A DNA stretch of 64,000 bases from Pricia mediterranea (GTDB taxonomy: Bacteria; Bacteroidota; Bacteroidia; Flavobacteriales; Flavobacteriaceae). The DNA is taken from positions 1,296,001-1,360,000 of the forward strand of contig NZ_JAVTTP010000001.1 in NCBI RefSeq assembly GCF_032248455.1. The letters run 5' to 3'. Below are positions 16,958 to 25,953 of this stretch, piece after piece. The notes beneath the pieces were generated by a model. The model was not told the origin of the DNA, searched no databases, and saw only the letters and a program-made list of their open reading frames with translations. A program made the translations under genes and the position numbers. The stretch's first letter is position 1; every line of letters starts with the position of its first letter.

Positions 16958-19453
16958 TTAGAAATGGAGTCCGAATGACCCGGTCACGCTAAAAGGCCGC
17001 GCTTCGGGAGCCTCCAAATAATTGCCCCTGAAGTTAAAATCGATCCGGAATATCTTGAAAATATTGCCGATTCCGACGGAATACTCGTAATAGACCTTAT
17101 CATTGGGAGCCTGTAACGGGATATTCGTGGGGGCACTCATAGCGATATTTTCATCGGACAATTCGCCCCAGACCCCTCTAAGGCCGATAATTTCCCGTAA
17201 GTCGAGTTTCCGTAGCAGGGGAATCCGTGAAAATAGCCGCCCGTTGAAATTATGCTCCAAATGTACGGAGGCGTAGGTATCGGTCACAAACTCGTAGAAA
17301 TCGAGGTTCGGGAAGGTATTATAGATTGAAAAAAGGGTCTGGTTCCCCGGGATGACGTTGAGCAGGCCCAGCGGCACCTCCCCGAAGGTCTTGCCCACTT
17401 CCACCGTACTCAGCAAGCGTCCGAACCCGCCCAGCTGCCAAGGCTGGCTGTAGGAAAACTGCAGTTTGCTATAATTGAAATCACTTTCCAGAAAACCCTC
17501 TAGTCCACGGGTATAATTTAATAACAGCGTGCTGTAGTCGTCGTTAATATCGCTGCGTTCGACCCCGAAGCCGATGGTGCGCTTGCCGGGCGTATAGATC
17601 AGGGTGGTATGGACATCGAACTGATGTATTTCGGAAGATATGCCGCCCGGGGCATCGGGATCGATGTATTCAAGACTGAAGGCCTCGGGCAGGGCCGAAC
17701 TAAGTGTACGGAACGAATTGCCGATCCGTATCCGGAAATTGGTCAGCGGTTCCATCTCCACGTTGAACGTACTCAGGTTGATGTTCGTCAAACGATCGTT
17801 CGACCCCACAGTGAACACGGAGGAAGAGGCGATACTCCGCCCCAGCACATCGTTGGTAGCGGTCAGGTTGAGTCCTAATTGCTCGATATCACGGCGATTG
17901 CCGCCAGAAATGATCAACCGGGTCTTTTTATCCACCAGCCATTTTCCCGAGATACCGTATTTTCCCTTTTTATCCTTAAAGCCATAGGCCATATAGCCCT
18001 CAAGCCGCCAAAGATCGTTCTGTCCGAAATAAGTACGCGCCCCGCCCCGCAGGCGGATTCCCTCGGCATCGTTATAGCCGAAGACACTGTAAACGTCACC
18101 GATATCAATATTCCATTTATCGACTTCCACATAGCCCGAACCCAAAATACTGACCAGGTTGTAGTACGATTTGAATTTGGGCACGGTCTTCAAGGTATCC
18201 AAGAGGGAATACACCCCTTTTTCGTCCTTGTTCAGCGATTCTAGGCGGTTGTTGTCCCAAAAGGTACTGTCACGGTTCAAAACGATCGGGTCGAACGGAT
18301 TGCTCTTCGTTCTATAGAAATCCCTGCCCCGCTCCCGATCGAACTCATGACGGTCGTAAACGGTAGTCCGTTTTCCATATATCCCACGGGACTTTTCCTT
18401 TTTACTATAGCTGAAATCCGTCAGCATATAATCCCTTGTCAACAGAAAAACGCTGTCGTTGAGCACATCGAAATCCTGTTCGATATAGACGTCTTTCACC
18501 CAGTTCAGGTTGGCACTTTTGGTCACCTGCAGGTTGATTTTCTTAATGGCATAAGTGGTATCGTTCACCCAGAAATCGCCCTTAAAAGTAAGCTCGTTCT
18601 TACGTCTGGGGTAGTACACGATATTGTAGCACCACTTGTTGTCGATAAAGGCCGTATCGCGCAAGGCATAATTGTACACGTCGATGCCGGTCCGGGAAAG
18701 GGGACTCGTAAAACTTTTGTCAAAAAACTTGATGTAGTTGTTGTAGACATCGTATTCGGCATACATATCTTGAATAAAGGCAGTAATCGCCTGATTGTTC
18801 TCGAAACCGGAATTCTTACTGCCCAGTACGTCTTCTTTTTCGACCCCCATCACGTTATCGCCGAACACCTTCGAGAATTTCTCGTTCAGGAAAATCGGCA
18901 GATAGGTCTTTCCGGTAATGCGGGAGGTATCAAGGTCTTCGAACATAAATTCCAAACCCTTGAAAACCCGGCTATTAATGACCGAACTGTCGATGGTATT
19001 CAGGTCGAATTCCACTTTTTCGTACTTATCGTATTTATACTGATCGAACATACGGAGTCCGTTCTCACGCTTATTCTTCCAAATTTTTCTTAGGATGTCG
19101 ATGGCCGGGTTGTTTTTCTTCGGTTGCTCGCCCGCAATCAAGACGACCTCATTTAACTGCTCGCTCGCTTCGGCCAAGGTGATTTCCATATCGTAGTTCA
19201 CCTTTTGTTCCAAGGGAATTTCTTGGGTTTCGTACCCAATAAAGGATACGACCAGGGTGGAATAGGTATTGTCGGATTCCATATAAAATCGCCCGTCATC
19301 ATTCGTAATCGTACCTTCCTGCGAATCTTTGAAGAGTACGTTCGCGAAGGGTACCGTTTCCCCGGATTCGTCGATGACAAGACCGCCTACCTTGGTCTGG
19401 GCATGGACGAGCCCCGTCAAGAAAAACAAAAGCAATACAGCTGTTTTTTTCAT
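16958..19453 (-). CDS. DUF5686 / carboxypeptidase-regulatory-like domain outer-membrane protein
   Basis: An 831-residue protein with a signal peptide (about residues 1-18, LLLFFLTGLVHAQ), then a carboxypeptidase-regulatory-like beta-sandwich (about 20-100, ending VSFIGYETQEIPL), and a long C-terminal part rich in alternating hydrophobic strands that ends in SVTGSFGLHF, as expected for a beta-barrel. This arrangement matches the Bacteroidetes DUF5686 family. The function is unknown; it resembles TonB-dependent receptors in its N-terminal domain only. It is a single gene, on the minus strand. Confidence 0.85.
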   Translation of the reverse strand: MKKTAVLLLFFLTGLVHAQTKVGGLVIDESGETVPFANVLFKDSQEGTITNDDGRFYMESDNTYSTLVVSFIGYETQEIPLEQKVNYDMEITLAEASEQLNEVVLIAGEQPKKNNPAIDILRKIWKNKRENGLRMFDQYKYDKYEKVEFDLNTIDSSVINSRVFKGLEFMFEDLDTSRITGKTYLPIFLNEKFSKVFGDNVMGVEKEDVLGSKNSGFENNQAITAFIQDMYAEYDVYNNYIKFFDKSFTSPLSRTGIDVYNYALRDTAFIDNKWCYNIVYYPRRKNELTFKGDFWVNDTTYAIKKINLQVTKSANLNWVKDVYIEQDFDVLNDSVFLLTRDYMLTDFSYSKKEKSRGIYGKRTTVYDRHEFDRERGRDFYRTKSNPFDPIVLNRDSTFWDNNRLESLNKDEKGVYSLLDTLKTVPKFKSYYNLVSILGSGYVEVDKWNIDIGDVYSVFGYNDAEGIRLRGGARTYFGQNDLWRLEGYMAYGFKDKKGKYGISGKWLVDKKTRLIISGGNRRDIEQLGLNLTATNDVLGRSIASSSVFTVGSNDRLTNINLSTFNVEMEPLTNFRIRIGNSFRTLSSALPEAFSLEYIDPDAPGGISSEIHQFDVHTTLIYTPGKRTIGFGVERSDINDDYSTLLLNYTRGLEGFLESDFNYSKLQFSYSQPWQLGGFGRLLSTVEVGKTFGEVPLGLLNVIPGNQTLFSIYNTFPNLDFYEFVTDTYASVHLEHNFNGRLFSRIPLLRKLDLREIIGLRGVWGELSDENIAMSAPTNIPLQAPNDKVYYEYSVGIGNIFKIFRIDFNFRGNYLEAPEARPFSVTGSFGLHF

Positions 19454-19640
19454 TCAGTATTTTTGGGATATGCGCTGGGATAAAGCAAATAACGTACCAT
19501 TAACCCCTGGATGTCTAAAAAGGTTCTTTCTGCAAACCGAATGAGAAAGTGTAAAGTCTGGGCAGTCCGTTAGATTGTCAGCTTTGCGTTCGGGTAGCTC
19601 CCCTTGCATTCCATCTTCACTAAGATCAATAGGACATCAT

Positions 19641-19675
19641 AAAAAATGCTCCGCCGCAAAAAATAACGACGGAGC
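19641..19675 (-). terminator. Intrinsic terminator downstream of pdhB
   Basis: The minus strand reads GCTCCGTCG-loop-CGGCGGAGC followed by ATTTTTTA, about 25 nt after the pdhB stop. Confidence 0.75.
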
Positions 19676-19699
19676 AAATATACTTTTACCGCAGCAGAC

Positions 19700-20680
19700 C
19701 TAAAGTTTGTATAACGTTTTCTTAACGGCTTTGACGACATCCTCATGATTGGGCAACCAGGCTGCCAACAATACCGGGGAATACGGTGCGGGTGCATCGG
19801 CGGTATTAATTTTTTGGATGGGCGCATCCAGATAATCAAAGGCATGTGCCTGAATATGGAAAGTAATCTCCGTAGCCACGTTTCCGAACGGCCAAGCCTC
19901 CTCCAGGATGACCAACCGGTTGGTTTTCTTAACGGATTTGATGACTGCCTCATAATCTAAGGGATAGACCGTTCGCAAATCAATGATCTCACAGCTAATG
20001 TCCTCCTTTTGAAGTTCATCGGCGGCTTTATAGGCCTCCTTGATAATTTTTCCGAAGGATACAATAGTAACGTCGGAACCTTCCCTTTTTATATCGGCCT
20101 CCCCGATCGGGATAGTGTATTCCTCTTCCGGCACCTCGCCCTTGTCGCCGTACATCTGCTCTGACTCCATAAAAATGACCGGGTCGTCGTCGCGAATGGC
20201 GGATTTCAAGAGTCCTTTAGCATCCGCAGGATTGGAGGGCACTACCACCTTGAGCCCGGGACAGTTGGCGTACCAGCTCTCGAAGGCCTGGGAATGCGTC
20301 GCTCCCAATTGTCCCGCCGATCCGGTAGGGCCCCGGAAGACTATGGGACAGGGAAACTGGCCTCCGGACATCTGGCGGATCTTGGCCGCGTTGTTGATAA
20401 TCTGATCGATACCGACCAGGGCAAAGTTGAAGGTCATGAACTCAATGATCGGCCGGCAGCCGGTCATGGTCGAACCGACGCCCACGCCTGCAAATCCGAG
20501 CTCGGAAATCGGCGTATCGACGACCCGTTTGGGTCCAAACTCGTCCAACATCCCCTTTGATGCCTTGTAAGCGCCGTTGTATTCGGCTACCTCCTCGCCC
20601 ATCAGATAGACGGATTCATCGCTGCGCATCTCCTCGGACATCGCTTCAACTATGGCTTCCCTAAATTGTAACGTTTTCAT
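19700..20680 (-). CDS. pdhB: Pyruvate dehydrogenase E1 component subunit beta
   Basis: A 326-residue E1 beta subunit: MKTLQFREAIVEAM start, MGEEVAEYNGAYKAS, DTPISELGFAGVGVG, then GPTGSAGQLGATHSQ and the C-terminal DLRTVYPLDYEAV and LVILEEAWPFG. It pairs with E1 alpha to decarboxylate pyruvate in the pyruvate dehydrogenase complex. The alpha subunit and E2 are more than 20 kb away at 41.6-44.3 kb, so the complex is encoded at two sites. A TATTTTTG -7 element lies 35 nt upstream of the start, the same sequence seen upstream of pdhA. Confidence 0.93.
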   Translation of the reverse strand: MKTLQFREAIVEAMSEEMRSDESVYLMGEEVAEYNGAYKASKGMLDEFGPKRVVDTPISELGFAGVGVGSTMTGCRPIIEFMTFNFALVGIDQIINNAAKIRQMSGGQFPCPIVFRGPTGSAGQLGATHSQAFESWYANCPGLKVVVPSNPADAKGLLKSAIRDDDPVIFMESEQMYGDKGEVPEEEYTIPIGEADIKREGSDVTIVSFGKIIKEAYKAADELQKEDISCEIIDLRTVYPLDYEAVIKSVKKTNRLVILEEAWPFGNVATEITFHIQAHAFDYLDAPIQKINTADAPAPYSPVLLAAWLPNHEDVVKAVKKTLYKL

Positions 20681-20714
20681 ATACTTAATCTTTTCCTGAA
20701 CCTTTTAAAGCTAG

Positions 20715-20722
20715 CAAAAATA
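20715..20722 (-). promoter_or_regulatory. Candidate -7 promoter element for pdhB
   Basis: TATTTTTG on the minus strand, about 35 nt upstream of the ATG. The nearest TTG (20736-20738) is too close for a standard -33. Confidence 0.45.
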
Positions 20723-20848
20723 GGAAATTATATGGCAACACCTTGAAGCATCCTATCAAAATAAGGGATAAAATTTGTTATGCACGCATAGCTCTTTTGG
20801 GAATTTATAGCTATCTTCGTCGAGACAATATTAAAAGAATATCCAAAG

Positions 20849-21589
20849 ATGAAGATATTAGTTTGCATAAGTAGCGTACCCGATACGACCTCAAAGATCA
20901 ATTTTACCGATGGCGATACGAAATTCGACACCAGCGGGGTACAATTTGTAATCAACCCCAATGATGAATTCGGACTCACCCGAGCCATGTGGTTCAAGGA
21001 AAAACAGGGGGCGGCCGTACATATCGCCACCGTTGGCGAGGCCGGCGTCGAACCGACCATGCGCAAGGCGTTGGCCATTGGCGCCGATGAGGGCATTCGC
21101 GTAAACGCAGTGCCCACAGACGGATATTTTGTGGCCGGACAATTGGCTGAAATCGTGAAAAAAGGTGAATATGATCTGGTCATCGGAGGGCGGGAATCCA
21201 TCGACTACAACGGCGGCATGGTGCCCGGTATTCTGGCCTCCATGCTCGGAATGAATTTTGTGAATACCTGCATCGGCCTTGAAATCGAAGGAGATAAGGC
21301 CACCGCCATCCGCGAGATCGATGGGGGAAAAGAAACCGTTAAGGCCGACCTACCCTTGGTTATCGGGGGACAAAAGGGACTCGTCGAGGAGAGTGACCTA
21401 AAGATTCCCAATATGAGGGGCATTATGATGGCTCGAAAAAAGGCTCTTAACGTGGTCGATCCGGTAGATGCGACCCAAGCGACCGAAGATGTCAGTTTCG
21501 ACAAACCGGCGCCGAAAGGGCAAGTCAAAATGGTCGAATCGGTCGATGAGCTGGTCGATTTGCTGCACAATGAGGCAAAAGTAATTTAG
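20849..21589 (+). CDS. etfB: Electron transfer flavoprotein subunit beta
   Basis: A 246-residue EtfB: ILVCISSVPDTTSKI at the N-terminus, NPNDEFGLTRAMW, DLVIGGRESIDYNGG (the family's nucleotide/AMP loop) and PNMRGIMMARKK, which matches the recognition loop region that docks with acyl-CoA dehydrogenases. It forms the ETF heterodimer with EtfA, which follows after a 228-nt gap. ETF passes electrons from acyl-CoA dehydrogenases (one is at 57022) to the respiratory chain. Confidence 0.95.
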   Translation: MKILVCISSVPDTTSKINFTDGDTKFDTSGVQFVINPNDEFGLTRAMWFKEKQGAAVHIATVGEAGVEPTMRKALAIGADEGIRVNAVPTDGYFVAGQLAEIVKKGEYDLVIGGRESIDYNGGMVPGILASMLGMNFVNTCIGLEIEGDKATAIREIDGGKETVKADLPLVIGGQKGLVEESDLKIPNMRGIMMARKKALNVVDPVDATQATEDVSFDKPAPKGQVKMVESVDELVDLLHNEAKVI

Positions 21590-21591
21590 CG

Positions 21592-21753
21592 ATTTGCAAT
21601 CGCAAATTCTAAAATAACAGATTCCAAATTCCAAAATCGTCCGCAATTGAGAACGTAAATACACGAGATAGATCAATCGGTCGAGTTCGGCAAACCTTTT
21701 AAAACAAACCTCCCTAATGAAACGTAATATTTGGAATTTGGTACTTGGAATTT
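21592..21753. repeat. etfB-etfA spacer with TTCCAAAT inverted repeat
   Basis: The spacer starts with a hairpin ATTTGC-AATC-GCAAAT (21592-21607). It then carries ATTCCAAATTCCAAAAT (21621-21637), and about 90 nt later the inverted copies TTTGGAATTTGG and TTGGAATTT (21730-21753). A transcript could fold these into a long imperfect stem. There is no coding potential. Confidence 0.5.
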
Positions 21754-21817
21754 ATTCGGGCTGATCGAAAAGATATCACGCGAAATCAGGTAAAATACTT
21801 AAAATAAAAAACAAAGC

Positions 21818-22786
21818 ATGTCCATATTAGTTTACACAGAATCCGAAAACGGAAAATTCAAAAAGAACGCCCTTGAGGTGGCTTCCTACGCCAAAGCAGT
21901 GGCCGATCAAATGGCAGCCTCGGTGACCGCGATTTCCTTTAATGCCTCCGAAAACGAAAGTTTGGGCACGTACGGGGTATCGAAGGTGTTGAACGTGTCC
22001 AATGACACCCTGAAAACCTTTAACGCTGAAGCCTACGCTAAGGCGATTGCAGAAGCTGCGGAAAAAGAAGGCGCCAAGGTGGTGGTGGTCAGCTCCAGTG
22101 CCAACAGTAAGTTTTTGGCCCCCATCTTGGCGGCCAAACTCAAGGCCGGATATGTGCCGAACGTCGTGGAGGCGCCGGACAGCACAGAGCCCTTCAAGGT
22201 CAAACGCACCGCGTTCAGTAACAAGGGGTTCGCCCACACCGCAATAAAAACCGATATCAAAATCGTCGGCGTTTCGACCAATGCCTTCGGACTAAAGGAA
22301 GACCAGACCGATGCCAGCGTAGCGGATTTTAGTCCCGAATTGAAAGAGGACGACTTTTCGGTGGAGTCCGTCGAGGTCGATAAGGTGGCCGGAAAAGTCA
22401 GTATTGCGGATGCCGAAATCGTGGTTTCCGGTGGCCGTGGATTAAAGGGACCCGAAAACTGGGAAATGATCGAAGAACTGGCCGATGTACTAGGGGCCGC
22501 CACGGCTTGTTCCAAACCTGTATCCGATATGGGGTGGCGACCGCACGCCGAGCACGTAGGGCAGACCGGAAAACCTGTTGCCGCGAACCTCTATCTGGCC
22601 ATTGGTATTTCAGGGGCCATTCAGCATCTGGCGGGAGTAAGCGCTTCAAAGACCAAAGTGGTCATCAACAACGATCCCGAGGCTCCATTTTTCAAAGCGG
22701 CGGATTACGGAATCGTCGGCGATGCCTTCGAGGTAGTGCCGAAACTCACCGAAAAATTAAAGGAGTTTAAAGCGGAAAACGAGTAA
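21818..22786 (+). CDS. etfA: Electron transfer flavoprotein subunit alpha
   Basis: A 322-residue EtfA. The N-terminal domain carries SILVYTESENGKFKK; the C-terminal FAD domain has the signature VSGGRGLKGPENW, then KPVSDMGWRPHAEHVGQTGK and YLAIGISGAIQHLAG, which bind FAD. It is the partner of EtfB directly upstream in the same direction. A spacer of 228 nt, containing inverted repeats, separates the two subunits. Confidence 0.96.
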   Translation: MSILVYTESENGKFKKNALEVASYAKAVADQMAASVTAISFNASENESLGTYGVSKVLNVSNDTLKTFNAEAYAKAIAEAAEKEGAKVVVVSSSANSKFLAPILAAKLKAGYVPNVVEAPDSTEPFKVKRTAFSNKGFAHTAIKTDIKIVGVSTNAFGLKEDQTDASVADFSPELKEDDFSVESVEVDKVAGKVSIADAEIVVSGGRGLKGPENWEMIEELADVLGAATACSKPVSDMGWRPHAEHVGQTGKPVAANLYLAIGISGAIQHLAGVSASKTKVVINNDPEAPFFKAADYGIVGDAFEVVPKLTEKLKEFKAENE

Positions 22787-22811
22787 TATTTGCTAATTTG
22801 CGCGCCCTACA

Positions 22812-22858
22812 AGGCTACTTAAAAATCAGGAAAGTCCGATTGTTAGGTAGTCTTTTTG
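22812..22858 (+). terminator. Possible terminator downstream of etfA
   Basis: GGCTAC and GTAGTC arms separated by about 32 nt and followed by TTTTTG. The stem is short with a G-U pair, so this is tentative. Confidence 0.4.
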
Positions 22859-22874
22859 TACTTTTATATAGTCT

Positions 22875-23504
22875 ATGAGTTTAGTAAGGTTAAAAATAAA
22901 GGGAATCTCCTATAGTCAAACGCAAAATGGCGCCTATGCCCTCATTCTCAATGAGGAGCGGGGTGACCGCAAGCTTCCTATTGTTATCGGGGCTTTCGAG
23001 GCGCAATCTATTGCCATTGCCCTCGAAAAGGAAATCAAGCCCCCACGGCCCTTGACCCATGACCTTTTCAAAAATTTTGCTGACCGGTTCGAGATTGTGA
23101 TCAAGCAGGTGATCATCCACAAATTGGTCGATGGGGTGTTCTATTCCAGTATCATTTGCGAGCGCGATAAGATCGAAGAGATTATAGACGCCCGTACCAG
23201 CGATGCCATTGCCCTTGCCCTGCGCTTCAACGCGCCCATTTTCACCTACAAGACCATTTTGGACAAGGCCGGTATCTTCCTTAAGTTTTCGTCGAAGGAC
23301 AGCAAAAAGGAAAGTAGCGACGAGAGCATCGTCGTCGATGAAATTCTACAGGAAGGCGAGACCGTCGAAATCGAATCCGGTGCCTCCGACGGATATACCG
23401 AGCTTTCCATAGACGAACTCAATAAGGCACTGGACAAGGCCGTCGCCAACGAAGACTACGAAAAGGCCGCCAAACTTCGGGATGAGATTTCCAAACGCAA
23501 CTAA
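22875..23504 (+). CDS. Bifunctional nuclease family protein (DUF151) with C-terminal UVR-like segment
   Basis: A 209-residue protein. Residues 1-140 are the BFN/DUF151 domain (LPIVIGAFEAQSIA, PRPLTHDLF, DARTSDAIALALRF). The C-terminal about 35 residues (LDKAVANEDYEKAAKLRDEI) match the UVR helix pair found in UvrB/UvrC and related proteins. Plant BFN has nuclease activity; the bacterial role is not established. It is followed 38 nt later by the nucleoside transporter, so the two may be co-transcribed. Confidence 0.85.
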   Translation: MSLVRLKIKGISYSQTQNGAYALILNEERGDRKLPIVIGAFEAQSIAIALEKEIKPPRPLTHDLFKNFADRFEIVIKQVIIHKLVDGVFYSSIICERDKIEEIIDARTSDAIALALRFNAPIFTYKTILDKAGIFLKFSSKDSKKESSDESIVVDEILQEGETVEIESGASDGYTELSIDELNKALDKAVANEDYEKAAKLRDEISKRN

Positions 23505-23542
23505 ACGAACTAGCCAGACCAAACCCATTTAGCCAACCTTGC

Positions 23543-24991
23543 ATGAAACCGACCCGATGGATCCTGTTGCTGGCCCTCCTTTTTGTTTTCCCGGCCGTAG
23601 CGCAAGATTCATTAGGCCTGGATGCCGTTGACAATGTCAGTATCAACGACATGCTCCCGGCCGACAACCCGCAGATTGTACCCAACCAAGGTATTTCCAT
23701 AAGTAGTGTTTTTAGAGGATTATTGGGGATGTTGGTCCTCTTGATAATTTCCTTTTTATTCAGCTCAAACCGTAAGGCCATCAACTGGAAAACCGTGGGC
23801 ATCGGTCTAGCGCTTCAATTGGTCATCGCGGTAGGTGTTTTGAAAGTTACCTTTATCCAAAAAGGATTTGAAGCGGTGGGCGAAGTGTTCATCAGTATTT
23901 TAGGGTATACCCGTGCGGGGAGCAAGTTTCTATTCGAAGGCCTTGTGGTCGATACCAATACCTTCGGTTATATTTTCGCCTTTCAGGTACTGCCGACCAT
24001 CATCTTCTTTTCCGCGCTGACCTCATTGTTGTTTTATTTGGGAATCATTCAGAAGGTGGTTAGGGCCATGGCCTGGTTACTGTCTAAAACCTTGGGAATT
24101 TCCGGCCCGGAGAGCCTTTCGGTAGCCGGAAACATCTTTCTGGGCCAAACCGAAGCCCCCCTGTTGATCAAGGCCTACCTTGAAAAAATGACCCGCTCCG
24201 AAATCATGCTGGTCATGATCGGGGGGATGGCTACGGTTGCCGGGGCCGTACTGGCCGCCTATATCGGATTTTTAGGTGGTGAGGACAAGGTACTGCAGCT
24301 CGTCTTTGCCAAACACCTTTTAGCGGCCTCGGTGATGGCGGCCCCGGGAGCCATTGTAATTTCCAAGATGCTCTATCCCCAGACCGAACCCGTGAACACC
24401 GATGTCGAGGTTTCCCATGCAAAAATCGGGTCGAACGCGTTGGATGCCATCGCCAACGGCACCACCGAAGGCCTGAAGCTGGCGGTAAACGTGGGGGCCA
24501 TGCTATTGGTCTTTGTAGCCCTGATCGCCATGGCCAATGGCATCTTGGGCTATGCCGGAGACCTCACCGCCCTTAACGAATGGATCGCCGCCAACACCTC
24601 CTACGAAAAATTCTCCTTGGAGGCCATTCTCGGGACGGTGTTCGCCCCGCTGATGTGGTTGATCGGAGTGGCCAATGAAGACATCATGCTCATGGGTCAG
24701 CTATTGGGAATCAAGCTGGTCGCCAGCGAATTCGTGGGCTACATACAACTGGCCGAGCTCAAGGATATCGCCACGGGGGCCAATTTAGCCTACAACAAAT
24801 CCGTCATCATGGCCACCTATATGCTCTGCGGCTTCGCCAACTTCGCCTCCATCGGAATCCAGATCGGCGGCATCGGCTCCCTCGCCCCCGGCCAGCGCAA
24901 AACCCTCTCCGAATTCGGACTCAAAGCCGTCCTCGGCGGTTCCATTGCGTCATTGCTTTCCGCTACAATTGCGGGGATGATATTGGGGTAG
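23543..24991 (+). CDS. Concentrative nucleoside transporter (NupC/CNT family)
   Basis: A 482-residue polytopic membrane protein. The CNT core motifs are visible: FLGQTEAPLLIKAYL, GGMATVAGAVLAAYI, NGTTEGLKLAVNVG and CGFANFASIGIQIGG. It would take up nucleosides with H+ or Na+. The N-terminus is unusual for a CNT: a cleavable-looking signal sequence (about residues 1-20, LLALLFVFPAVAQ) and then a polar stretch of about 30 residues before the first transport helix. Confidence 0.92.
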   Translation: MKPTRWILLLALLFVFPAVAQDSLGLDAVDNVSINDMLPADNPQIVPNQGISISSVFRGLLGMLVLLIISFLFSSNRKAINWKTVGIGLALQLVIAVGVLKVTFIQKGFEAVGEVFISILGYTRAGSKFLFEGLVVDTNTFGYIFAFQVLPTIIFFSALTSLLFYLGIIQKVVRAMAWLLSKTLGISGPESLSVAGNIFLGQTEAPLLIKAYLEKMTRSEIMLVMIGGMATVAGAVLAAYIGFLGGEDKVLQLVFAKHLLAASVMAAPGAIVISKMLYPQTEPVNTDVEVSHAKIGSNALDAIANGTTEGLKLAVNVGAMLLVFVALIAMANGILGYAGDLTALNEWIAANTSYEKFSLEAILGTVFAPLMWLIGVANEDIMLMGQLLGIKLVASEFVGYIQLAELKDIATGANLAYNKSVIMATYMLCGFANFASIGIQIGGIGSLAPGQRKTLSEFGLKAVLGGSIASLLSATIAGMILG

Positions 24992-25086
24992 CTTTCACCG
25001 CTTCGTTGATAAAGTTTTAAACGACATTTATGTAGGCTACAAATATAAAATCGTAGACAATTCTACGCATAGACCAAAACATAAAA

Positions 25087-25144
25087 ACCAATTCAACACA
25101 GGCTATAGCAGATAGGGTTGTAAGTACCGAATTCATTGGCTTGG
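25087..25144. repeat. Degenerate direct repeat, left copy flanking parDE
   Basis: Starts ACCAATTCAACACAGGCT and ends AAGTACCGAATTCATTGG. It aligns over about 55 bp with the right copy at 25954-26010 (shared ACCA-TTCAAC, GGCT, AAGTA-CGAAT, ATTGG). The two copies bracket the toxin-antitoxin remnant. Confidence 0.55.
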
Positions 25145-25295
25145 AGTTGTTTTCGTAGTCCACCAATATTTTTTTGGCATTCAGAGAAAATAAATTCAGA
25201 ATGCAAAAGCTTTGGTTAAGAGCTCAAAGGGAAAGCTAATTGCTTATCACCTGCCTAATTGCCATAGCAAACAAATAGATGTACCTTAAAAAATA

Positions 25296-25310
25296 TACCA
25301 AAAATTGGTA
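25296..25310 (+). promoter_or_regulatory. Palindromic candidate operator upstream of parD
   Basis: TACCAA-AAA-TTGGTA, centred about 28 nt before the parD start, where an autorepressing antitoxin would bind. Confidence 0.4.
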
Positions 25311-25330
25311 CATTTCAGAAAATTTAGATT

Positions 25331-25579
25331 ATGAAAAATACCTCCATATCCCTTGGAACTTATTTCGACTAGTTTGTAAAGTCCCAGGTTTCCGCCGGCA
25401 GATATAAAAACGTAAGTGAAGTTATTAGAGCCGGACTTCGACTTTTAGAAAACGAAGAAAGCAAAGTGATGGCACTGAGACATGAAACCCAAAAAGGGAT
25501 CGATAGCGGAATCGCCCACGACTTGGACCCGGAAAAGCATCTCCAGGAACTGAAAGCCAACAGAAAAAGAAATGGCTGA
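25331..25579 (+). pseudogene. parD: parD antitoxin pseudogene (amber codon 14)
   Basis: Reading from ATG 25331, the frame is a ParD/CopG-type antitoxin of 82 residues interrupted by TAG at 25370-25372 (MKNTSISLGTYFD, stop, FVKSQVSAGRYKNVSEVIR). The downstream part is canonical: GRYKNVSEVIRAGLRLLE, then a helical C-terminus ending ANRKRNG. The residue at the stop is variable in the family, and Gln (CAG to TAG) would be compatible. The frame ends at TGA 25577-25579, overlapping the parE start by 8 nt as in intact pairs. Confidence 0.8.
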
Positions 25580-25946
25580 ATACCAACTGATGGATGAAGC
25601 CGTTGAAGACCTGACCCGCATTTGGAGCTATACGCTTGAAGATTGGTCTGAAAAATAGGCGGACAAATATTATAATATGCTTATCGACTGTTGCCAAGAC
25701 ATTGACGATAACCCGGAATTGGGAAAAAATTACGAAGGAGTAGCATCTCATCTATTCGGGTTAAAAACAAATCGTCATATAGTTTTCTACAGAAAATCGG
25801 CAAACGAACCCATTGAGATACTAAGAATATTGCACGAGAGAATGGACATAATAAGTCCATTGGCCAAATCAAAGATTATACCTAGTAGGGACAATGGAAG
25901 ACCGCAAGAATGCATACCACCATTTACATGTTTGAACCGACTGTAA
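25572..25946 (+). pseudogene. parE: parE toxin pseudogene (amber codon 29)
   Basis: From ATG 25572 the frame reads as a RelE/ParE toxin: MAEYQLMDEAVEDLTRIW then TLEDWSEK, a TAG at 25656-25658, and ADKYYNMLIDCCQDIDDNP, KTNRHIVFYRKS and IEILRILHERMDI. One in-frame amber separates two good halves; a Gln at that place (WSEKQADKYY) is what I would expect. The frame runs about 25 residues past the usual ParE end. With parD also broken by an amber, the module looks inactive unless ambers are suppressed. Neighbouring etfB and nupC end in TAG, which argues against genome-wide reassignment. Confidence 0.8.
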
Positions 25947-25953
25947 ACGAATA

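Larger units (their letters stand above)
24992..25330. other. Intergenic region before decayed parDE
   Basis: No gene. It holds a small hairpin CGTAGA-CAAT-TCTACG (25052-25067), the first copy of a degenerate direct repeat (25087-25144) and a TACCAA/TTGGTA palindrome (25296-25310). Confidence 0.5.

Noticed and set aside
18347..19093. Long opposite-strand frame (248 residues) inside the DUF5686 gene
   Set aside because: Antisense shadow of a gene with clear signal peptide and domain order.
25331..25946. Recoding of TAG as an amino acid genome-wide
   Set aside because: etfB and nupC end at TAG at their expected C-termini, so TAG works as stop here.
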